Program-made: the position numbers and the translations under genes
Shown: piece by piece, positions 57,041 to 64,000 of the stretch
Layout of the letters: each line of letters starts with the position of its first letter
How positions within the stretch are numbered: the stretch's first letter is position 1
The notes under the pieces: model-generated
What the model was told of the DNA's origin: nothing
Seen by the model: only the letters and a program-made list of their open reading frames with translations
Database searches by the model: none
Assembly (NCBI RefSeq): GCF_001640365.1
Contig: NZ_LWMI01000014.1
Span: 186,001-250,000, forward strand
Direction: 5' to 3'
Length of the DNA: 64,000 nt
Source of the DNA: Candidatus Arsenophonus triatominarum
GTDB lineage: Bacteria; Pseudomonadota; Gammaproteobacteria; Enterobacterales; Enterobacteriaceae

Positions 57041-57783
57041 TTTATTCTCTTATATAATTCCTGGTGTTTTTACGAATTCAATAGATATTAAAATCATTGA
57101 TAGTTAAAGAAGTAAAGATAAAACCTTACATATTAAAATTTATTTCTATTAATGCAGTATTTATTACTGTGTATACACTTTTATTAACTTAAATTGTTTA
57201 ATAATAAGCATGTTTTACATATTGATAAAAAAAATGCCAATGAGAATGTTCCTCTTCTCGTTTTTAATTAGAATAATTTTTAATTCCAGTCCTATGCCAA
57301 AATAACGATTTTTCAAACAGCAAGAAAATAGGTCATTCTCAACAAAATAACTGTCAAAGATAATGCAGCTAGGAAAAACTATTAATTGATAATCAGCAAC
57401 AAAACTCTATTTGCCCAGATACGGCAATAACATATTAACTTTAATTATATGTTATAAAAACAATATTTCTATCATGAAACCACCAATGGTTTGTAACAAA
57501 AAATGCACTGCCAAATCTATTCACTAAGTAATTTATTCTTTGTATACTAAATGTCATCTCATACCTAAAATATAAGACTAACTTATGCGAGATTTTTGAA
57601 TTTATTTATCTAATTAAGTCATATAAAAAGTTCATTTAACCTAATTTAATTATTTAAACCAACCTTTTCTACCAAAAAAAAGCCTATATCTTCAAAATTT
57701 TTCCAACTAAGAGTAGAGTGTGAATATAAATATGCAGCAAAATTTCCTCAAATTCTATTAACGTTGAGATTCAAACAGAGTAA
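57041..57783. other. Long lrhA-alaA intergenic region
   Basis: 743 AT-rich bases between divergent genes, comparable to the long spacer seen in E. coli. No open frame with family features and no repeat shared with the rest of the window. It presumably holds the lrhA promoter (autoregulated in E. coli) and the alaA promoter; I could not fix their positions. Confidence 0.5.
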
Positions 57784-58998
57784 ATGAATACAATAACTAA
57801 ATCCAATAAATTGGATAACGTATGCTACGACATAAGAGGGCCCGTTCTTAAAGAGGCCAAACGTCTTGAAGAAGAAGGCCATAAAGTTCTTAAACTTCAT
57901 ATTGGTAATCCAGCGCCTTTTGGTTTTGAAGCGCCGGATGAAATTTTATTTGATGTTCTACGTAATCTTACTCACTCACAAGGTTACAGTGATTCAAAAG
58001 GAATTTACTCCGCCCGCAAAGCAATCATGCAACACTATCAAGCTAGAGGAATGCCTGACATTAATATCGAGGATATCTTTATTGGTAATGGTGTTTCTGA
58101 ACTCATCGTGCAATCGATGCAAGCCTTATTGAATAATAACGATGAAATGTTAGTCCCAGCTCCTGACTATCCGCTATGGACTGCCGCGGTATCTCTTTCC
58201 GGTGGCAAAGCTGTACACTATAGATGTGATGAAGAACAAAATTGGTTTCCCGATCTAGATGATATTCGCAAAAAAATTACCCCTCGAACACGTGGTATTG
58301 TCATAATTAATCCCAATAATCCTACTGGTTCTGTTTACAGTAAAGCATTATTGATGGAAATTGTCGAAATCGCTCGTCAGCATCAGCTGATTATTTTTGC
58401 CGATGAGATCTACGATAAAATTCTTTACGATGATGCTGAGCATCATTCAATTGCCGCGTTAGCACCGGATCTATTAACCGTTACTTTTAATGGTTTATCA
58501 AAAACTTATCGGGTTGCTGGTTTTCGTCAAGGCTGGATGGTGCTTAATGGCCCGAAAGAAAATGCCAAAAGCTATATTGAAGGCTTAGAAATATTAGCCT
58601 CCATGCGGCTTTGTGCTAACGTTCCTATGCAACATGCAATCCAAACCGCATTAGGCGGTTATCAAAGTATTAACGAATTTATCTGTCCTGGTGGGCGATT
58701 ATATGAACAACGTAATCGCGCCTGGGAACTGATTAATGAAATTCCTGGGGTATCATGTGTTAAACCGCAAGGTGCTTTATATATGTTTCCCAAAATTAAT
58801 ATTAAAAAGTTCAATATCTCAAACGACCAAAAAATGGTACTTGATTTACTCTTACAGGAAAAAGTTTTATTGGTTCAGGGAACAGCTTTTAATTGGCCTG
58901 AACCCGATCACGTCAGAATTGTTACGCTACTTTATGTTAGCGAGCTTGAAGCTGCAATTAATAAATTTAGTCAATTCCTACTAAAATATCGCCAATAG
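57784..58998 (+). CDS. alaA: Glutamate-pyruvate aminotransferase AlaA
   Basis: AlaA is a PLP enzyme making alanine from pyruvate and glutamate. The 404 residues match E. coli AlaA throughout. They include NVCYDIRGPVLKEAKRLEEEG, VIINPNNPTGSVYS, FADEIYDKILYDDAEHHS and the PLP-binding Lys240 in FNGLSKTYRVAGFRQGW. It is divergent from lrhA and followed by yfbR, as in E. coli. A good terminator follows. Intact. Confidence 0.96.
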   Translation: MNTITKSNKLDNVCYDIRGPVLKEAKRLEEEGHKVLKLHIGNPAPFGFEAPDEILFDVLRNLTHSQGYSDSKGIYSARKAIMQHYQARGMPDINIEDIFIGNGVSELIVQSMQALLNNNDEMLVPAPDYPLWTAAVSLSGGKAVHYRCDEEQNWFPDLDDIRKKITPRTRGIVIINPNNPTGSVYSKALLMEIVEIARQHQLIIFADEIYDKILYDDAEHHSIAALAPDLLTVTFNGLSKTYRVAGFRQGWMVLNGPKENAKSYIEGLEILASMRLCANVPMQHAIQTALGGYQSINEFICPGGRLYEQRNRAWELINEIPGVSCVKPQGALYMFPKINIKKFNISNDQKMVLDLLLQEKVLLVQGTAFNWPEPDHVRIVTLLYVSELEAAINKFSQFLLKYRQ

Positions 58999-59007
58999 TT
59001 ATCCAAT

Positions 59008-59045
59008 AATAGAACATTCTTAATCTACATTAAGGATGTTCTATT
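59008..59045 (+). terminator. Terminator after alaA
   Basis: A 16-bp stem AATAGAACATTCTTAA / TTAAGGATGTTCTATT with one G-T mismatch and a 6-base loop, followed by TTTGTTATTT. It lies 10 bases after the alaA stop and may also act in the other direction. Confidence 0.8.
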
Positions 59046-59114
59046 TTGTTATTTACTTGTTAATCTAATCAATCCACAATGCTTATCACTATAACAATCC
59101 CATGAGGACAGTCT

Positions 59115-59696
59115 ATGAGTTATTTTTTTGCCCATCTTTCTCGGATGAAATTAATTAATCGTTGGCCATTAATGCGCAATGTACGTACCGAAAATATTTC
59201 AGAGCATAGTTTACAAGTTGCCTTTGTCGCTCATGCCCTTGCTTGCATTAAAAATCGAAAATTTAATGGCCAACTCAATCCTGAACGTATTACACTGCTC
59301 GCTATGTATCATGACGCCAGTGAAGTGATCACCGGTGATCTGCCAACACCAATAAAATATCATAACCCACAAATTGCTAACGAATACAAAAAAATTGAAA
59401 AATATGCTCAGCAAAAACTTATTGCTATGCTACCAGAAGAATTACAACAAGATTTTCAGCCGATTTTGGATGATGAATATCATACTGAGGAAGAACGCGC
59501 TATCGTTAAACAGGCGGATGCACTTTGTGCCTATTTAAAATGCTTAGAAGAGTTATCTGCAGGTAATACCGAGTTTAATCTAGCTAAAATGCGACTTGAA
59601 AAAACACTTTCTGAACGTTATAGCGATGAAATGCAATACTTTATTGAAGTTTTTGTGCCCGGATTCAGCCTATCTTTAGATGAAATTAGTAGCTAA
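59115..59696 (+). CDS. yfbR: 5'-Deoxynucleotidase YfbR
   Basis: YfbR dephosphorylates deoxyribonucleoside 5'-monophosphates in an HD-domain active site. The 193 residues contain [17 protein letters not shown] (metal His31), the HD pair His66-Asp67 in [20 protein letters not shown], and the later Asp in [13 protein letters not shown]. Start ATG 59115 with GAGGA upstream. The position after alaA matches E. coli. Intact. Confidence 0.95.
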   Translation: MSYFFAHLSRMKLINRWPLMRNVRTENISEHSLQVAFVAHALACIKNRKFNGQLNPERITLLAMYHDASEVITGDLPTPIKYHNPQIANEYKKIEKYAQQKLIAMLPEELQQDFQPILDDEYHTEEERAIVKQADALCAYLKCLEELSAGNTEFNLAKMRLEKTLSERYSDEMQYFIEVFVPGFSLSLDEISS

Positions 59697-59761
59697 TAAG
59701 TTATATAACATATAAACAGTATTATCATCTTACTGTTTGTTACATAAAATAGACGATAACT

Positions 59762-60025
59762 TTAAAATGGAAACAATTGATAAACAATAACAATAGTGAT
59801 AGCCATAGCTAAAACAGTAAAAGAAACCCCCAAATTTAACAAAATCACTGAATTTATAGGCATCAAAATTAGAGTATTAACCGGTGAAGAAACTGGGGTC
59901 ATAAAAGCCGCGGAAGCAGCAACACTTATCACCATAGCAAAAGGTATTGGCGAAACACTCATATGATTAGCAATATTAATGGCAACCGGTGCCATTAATA
60001 TTGCTATTGCGGTATTAGTTGCCAC
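59762..60025 (-). pseudogene. yfbS: YfbS-family transporter, C-terminal remnant
   Basis: The 87 codons read [38 protein letters not shown] and VNTLILMP, ending in a hydrophobic helix. This is the C-terminal region of YfbS (SLC13/DASS-like transporter with TrkA-C domains). The full protein is about 610 residues. The frame is closed by stops just upstream of 60025, and an IS481-like element begins at 60130, so most of the gene is gone. The location and strand next to yfbR match E. coli. Confidence 0.8.
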
Positions 60026-60129
60026 AATAATTTATTATAATAAAACAATATCATCACTATAATTCACCATTCATTCACTAAAAATCAAAGCTCAATCCAA
60101 CCATTGTTTCTATCATCTTGATATTTAGC

Positions 60130-61324
60130 TGTAGTAGCTCAGACTTGAGCTGACAGTTGCCGGTTATTTATACAGTACCTGTCAGGTTAAATTTGATTTA
60201 AATCTTTCTCTTTCCAAAGTTGTTTTCCATCGTGTAAAGTTGCCATAGGAGTTCGACCGCAACACATTTTTCCTTGATGAGTGCGTTGGTTATTATATTC
60301 CGCTAACCATTTATCTAAATCAGCTTGTAATTCATCTAAAGCCCTATAGATTTTCTTACGAAAAGCCACCTGATAGAACTCTTGTAATACAGTTTTATGA
60401 AAGCGTTCACAAATCCCATTGGTTTGAGGTGAACGAGCTTTAGTTTTTGTATGATCAATATCATTGATAGCGAGATAAAGTTGATAATCGTGATGTTCAA
60501 CTTTACCACAATACTCACAGCCTCTGTCCGTCAGTATAAGTAACACCGGTAACCCATGCTGGGAATAAAAAGGGAGAACCTTGTCATTTAATAAATCTGC
60601 CGCCGTTATCGCGCTTTTTGTTGTGTAAAGCTTACAATGAACGACTTTACTATAAGTATCAATGTAAGTTTGTTGATAAACACGACCAACGCCTTTTAAA
60701 TGACCGACATAAAAAGTATCTTGTGAATCCAGATAACCTGGATGCGCTGTTTCAATCTCACCACAGGCTTCATCATCTTGCGCTTTCTTTTCTAGAGCAC
60801 TGATTTGTGATTCTGACAGGATAATTCCTTCTGTTGCGATTTTATCTTCAAGCGCTTTTAGGCGTTTTGTAAAATTATCGAGATTATGGCGCAGCCAAAT
60901 AGAGCGAACGCCACTCCCCGAAACAAAAATGCCTTTTTTTCTTAGTTCATTACTACTGCGGTGTTGACTGTGTGCAGGGTATTCAATCGCATACTCAACT
61001 ACAGCGCTTTCAATCTGTTCATCTACTCTATTTTTTACGTTAGGCACCCGTCGATTTTGATTAATTAAAGCGTCTATCCCACCATCGTTAACAAGTTCCT
61101 GGTAGCGATAAAACGTATCTCGGGATACCCCCATAATCTTACAGGCTTTTGATACGTTATTAAGCTCTTCAGCGAGATTAAGTAACCCGACTTTATGTTT
61201 GATGATAGGATTATTTGTTTGATACATAGAATTACCTTTTATTTAATTATCTAATGATGTTAATTAAAACCGGTAACGCTCTTTTTTAAATCAGAATTGT
61301 CAGATTAAGTCTGAGCTACTACAC
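60130..61324 (-). mobile_element. IS481-like element, complete (about 1195 bp)
   Basis: The terminal inverted repeats are TGTAGTAGCTCAGACT at 60130 and its inverse ending at 61324, extending imperfectly through CTGACA. No clear target duplication is seen (flanks TTTAGC and CCCATG). It lies between a yfbS remnant and a phage antiterminator remnant, so it may bridge a deletion. Confidence 0.85.
60187..61227 (-). CDS. IS481-like transposase (intact)
   Basis: The 346-residue protein starts with two helix-turn-helix segments (NNVSKACKIMGVSRDTFYRYQEL). It has an rve integrase core with Asp in TYIDTYSKVVHC, Asp in ILTDRGCEYCG and Glu in NGICERFHKTVLQEFY, then the C-terminal YNNQRTHQGKMCCGRTP. No frameshift. 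A truncated copy of the same element lies at 5379-6373. It is one of only two full-length transposases in the window (with the IS5 one). Confidence 0.9.
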   Translation of the reverse strand: MYQTNNPIIKHKVGLLNLAEELNNVSKACKIMGVSRDTFYRYQELVNDGGIDALINQNRRVPNVKNRVDEQIESAVVEYAIEYPAHSQHRSSNELRKKGIFVSGSGVRSIWLRHNLDNFTKRLKALEDKIATEGIILSESQISALEKKAQDDEACGEIETAHPGYLDSQDTFYVGHLKGVGRVYQQTYIDTYSKVVHCKLYTTKSAITAADLLNDKVLPFYSQHGLPVLLILTDRGCEYCGKVEHHDYQLYLAINDIDHTKTKARSPQTNGICERFHKTVLQEFYQVAFRKKIYRALDELQADLDKWLAEYNNQRTHQGKMCCGRTPMATLHDGKQLWKEKDLNQI

Positions 61325-61613
61325 CCATGTAAGCCGTGATATAATCCGGTCTTTTCTTCCAGTTTTTAGCTATCATCCGGCATGAAATATGATGCTGATA
61401 ATGTAAGCAAATAATGTTATATCCATCGATATCATATTTTTTTAATCCGGCTACTGCTTTATCAACTATTTCGCCTTCCTCATCGCTTAGCCAGGGTCTG
61501 TCATCATCGAATTTAACAGGAGCAATGGTAGACATACCTTTGTATTCGGTTCCAATTCGGCTCATGCTCCAGTTTCCCCATCCTTCGAGTAAATCTTTTA
61601 CGTGCCTACTCAT
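61325..61613 (-). pseudogene. Phage Q-like antitermination protein, 3' end lost to the IS481-like element
   Basis: The frame starts MSRHVKDLLEGWGNWSMSRIG and shows RPWLSDEEGEIVDKAVAGLKKYD, NIICLHYQHHISCRMIAKNWKKRPD. These match the short Q/antiterminator family of lambdoid prophages (late-gene antitermination). The last residues run into the IS at 61324, so the natural C-terminus is missing. It follows the rusA remnant in the same direction, the usual lambdoid order. Confidence 0.7.
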
Positions 61614-61690
61614 CTCCCCTCCGGCAATAAAATATGAATAGGGGCATGGGTATTAACCATAATGCCCTGCTTTGAATGCTGGTTTCTTGA

Positions 61691-61948
61691 TTACGCTATT
61701 TCCCAAATGGTGATAACCAGTTTTCCGCCCTTAATGATTTCCTTGCGCTCAACGTGCAACACATCTATCTGAGAATCATCAATTATCAAACCACCATGGC
61801 AGAGTGCATCAATCGGTGCTTTCATCAGGTTATCTAAATCTCGCTTGCGACGGTCAGGTGGATAGACCCCTATCTCAACCCCTAAACGTTGCGATAATCG
61901 CTTACCGAGCTTCTGATGCAGAATTTCAGCGACTACCGACTGACGGTA
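61691..61948 (-). pseudogene. rusA: RusA-family Holliday junction resolvase, 5' end removed at IS630
   Basis: Reading on the minus strand from the IS630 edge gives 85 codons to a TAA. They contain GVYPPDRRKRDLDNLMKAPIDAL and GLIIDDSQIDVLHVER, the RusA active-site blocks with the conserved aspartates, ending VITIWEIA. RusA (about 120 residues) resolves Holliday junctions in lambdoid phages. About 35 N-terminal residues are missing. Confidence 0.78.
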
Positions 61949-62829
61949 TAGCTAGGCGACTTAATTTTGATTACAGCATATGTATTAAAAACAGGTCATC
62001 GATAGTGCATCCTGTTTCCATCTTTTTACGTTTAGCTTGAGACCATTTATGTTCTATAGGATTTAAATCTGGTGAATACACAGGCAAATATTCTATCTGG
62101 TGTCCTGCGTTTATAATTGCCTGTTCAATATTCTTACCTTTGTGAAAGCTAGCGTTGTCCATAAAAATAACAGAATTTTCAGGAAGTTCTGGGAGCAATA
62201 TTTTTGTGATCCAAACATAAAAAACATCACGATTAATATTGCAATCAAATAATCCGATAGCAAAAAGGGTTGTTCCCAATAAAGCGCCAATAACATTTGT
62301 TCTTCCCTTAGCACCCCAGTTTTTCAGGCCAAAACAACGGTGACCTTTTGGGGAATAGCCGTGAGTTCGTGGAGTGTCATGTGAAAAACCACTTTCATCA
62401 ATAAAAACAACAGATTTATCTTTTTTTTCATACTGTTGTCTTTTTTGCTGATGTGCCAGCCTGTCGCTTTCGTTGGTTTTTGGATGGAATAGAGTTTTTT
62501 TTATAGGTTAATCCCAGCTTTTTAAGGGATTGCCAAATAGTCTTTTTACAAACACCGAATCGCTCTGCCCGTTCCTTTTGGTAAGCATCTGGATACTGTT
62601 CCACATCTTTTGCTAAAGCATTTTTATCGAGCTTCCTCTTACGTGGCGTTGAATTTTTTGGCTCTGGTCGTTTAAGCCAACGTACTAAAGACGCTTTTCC
62701 AATACGGAATTGTTTCGCAGTTTCTCGAATTGTTAAACCTTCGGCTTTCCTTACAGATATTACTTTACGTCGAAAATCAATTGTATAACTCATAACACAC
62801 CTTGTAATCAAAATTAAGTCGCCTAGCTA
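61949..62829 (-). mobile_element. IS630-family element, copy D (881 bp)
   Basis: A complete element with TA on both sides (61947-61948 and 62830-62831). One flank is the broken rusA and the other is the broken dnaC-like gene. The phage DNA that should join these two genes is missing, so it may mark a deletion between two IS630 copies. Confidence 0.92.
61971..62793 (-). pseudogene. IS630 transposase of copy D, split at two A8 tracts
   Basis: Same as copies B and C on the opposite strand. The helix-turn-helix frame runs 62793-62428 and the catalytic frame 62279-61971. Both poly-A tracts have eight A, so the frames do not join. Confidence 0.75.
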
Positions 62830-62831
62830 TA

Positions 62832-63395
62832 TCGTTGGTTTTAAATTTTCATAACGACAGTTAATAATTTCAAATAAAATCATTTTTTCCACATCACTAC
62901 CGAATTGGACACCCACCTCGTCGATAATAAGCAGGTCTGGTGAAGCGTACATTTCAATTACATCTGACTCACGTTCTTCTGAATCCTTCGCCCATGTTGC
63001 CTTAAAGTTTCGGGCAATTTTAATAGCTGATGTCAGCCTGACCGAAGCCATGAAGTTTTCAATAATCGATTTCCCTATTCCAATTGCCAAATGGTTTTTT
63101 CCTGTCCCTGGCTTACCACACATAACCAATCCTCCGCCTTGTTTCAACCTTTCAGGCCATTTTGCAGCATAGGACTTACAAACAGCTAAACACTGTCTGG
63201 CGTAACTATTGATGGGTTCATAGTTATCCAGTGAAGCCATATCAAACCGTTTCGGAACATTGAAAAATTTTAGTAAATTAAGCTTTTCTTGATGAACTCG
63301 CTTGAGCTCAACCGCTTGATACTCCTGCTCTAGCGCTATTATTTTTTCTCTCAGGCATTCAGGACATTCACCTTGTGTTTCCATCCCTCTCAGAC
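62832..63395 (-). pseudogene. DnaC-like phage replication ATPase, both ends lost
   Basis: An AAA+ helicase-loader fragment of about 188 residues. It shows a Cys pair GECPECLREKI near the N-terminus, Walker A GKPGTGKNHLAIGIGKS and Walker B DLLIIDEVGVQFGS. The 5' end is cut by an IS3 at 63396 and the 3' end by the IS630 at 62830, so the sensor/arginine-finger part is missing. In Walker A the usual Thr/Ser after GK is Asn (GKN), possibly a decay mutation. Phage rather than chromosomal DnaC is suggested by the rusA and Q neighbours. Confidence 0.78.

Positions 63396-64000
<605 letters not shown>

Overview
The window is chromosomal DNA of a Gram-negative gammaproteobacterium of the order Enterobacterales. 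It is AT-rich and loaded with insertion sequences and decaying genes. The proteins resemble the enterobacterial RcsCDB, GyrA, NrdAB, Men and Nuo sets closely. The catalase remnant looks most like those of the Proteus/Providencia group (Morganellaceae). An insect-associated, recently host-restricted member such as Arsenophonus fits the AT bias, the intact core metabolism and the IS load. That assignment is inference, since no rRNA lies in the window.

Layout. 1-2.7 kb: end of mltF, tadA and an intact phosphoethanolamine transferase. 3.1-7.6 kb: a wreckage zone holding a second phosphoethanolamine transferase broken by a MITE and an IS982 element, then truncated IS701-like, IS481-like and IS91-like pieces, half a tRNA and an intact tRNA-Ser(UGA). 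7.9-14.2 kb: rcsD-rcsB facing rcsC. 14.3-22 kb: gyrA, ubiG, nrdA-nrdB-yfaE. 22-24.6 kb: a frameshifted methyltransferase, tyrP and a shortened yfaZ. 24.9-30.6 kb: a catalase gene reduced to its two ends around a nest of five mobile elements, followed by another IS630. 30.7-37.8 kb: menFDHBCE. 38.2-53.2 kb: the complete nuoA-N operon for respiratory complex I. 53.7-55.9 kb: another nested IS and a MITE. 56.1-60 kb: lrhA, alaA, yfbR and a yfbS remnant. 60.1-64 kb: an intact IS481-like element and fragments of a lambdoid prophage (Q-like antiterminator, RusA, DnaC-like) cut by IS630 and IS3 copies.

From rcsD to yfbS the surviving core genes keep the order I recall from Escherichia coli K-12, with many intervening genes missing and mobile elements at several gaps. 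The break in that order, between tadA and rcsD, coincides with the 3.1-7.6 kb wreckage. Functionally the window keeps both quinone routes (ubiG for ubiquinone, six men genes for menaquinone), a full complex I, aerobic ribonucleotide reductase with its ferredoxin and an NrdR-type operator, and the envelope-stress phosphorelay. It has lost a catalase, one lipid A/LPS-modifying enzyme, yfaZ and yfbS.

The most unusual material is the transposon ecology. One family of 191-192 bp non-coding elements (four copies, each with a perfect 5-bp target duplication) shares terminal repeats with a ~1.06 kb IS701-like element. A 233-bp non-coding element shares ends with the IS982 copy. Four 881-bp IS630 insertions differ in the length of two poly-A tracts that decide whether the transposase can be read through. 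I saw no CRISPR array, secretion system, toxin cluster or clearly new multi-gene system.
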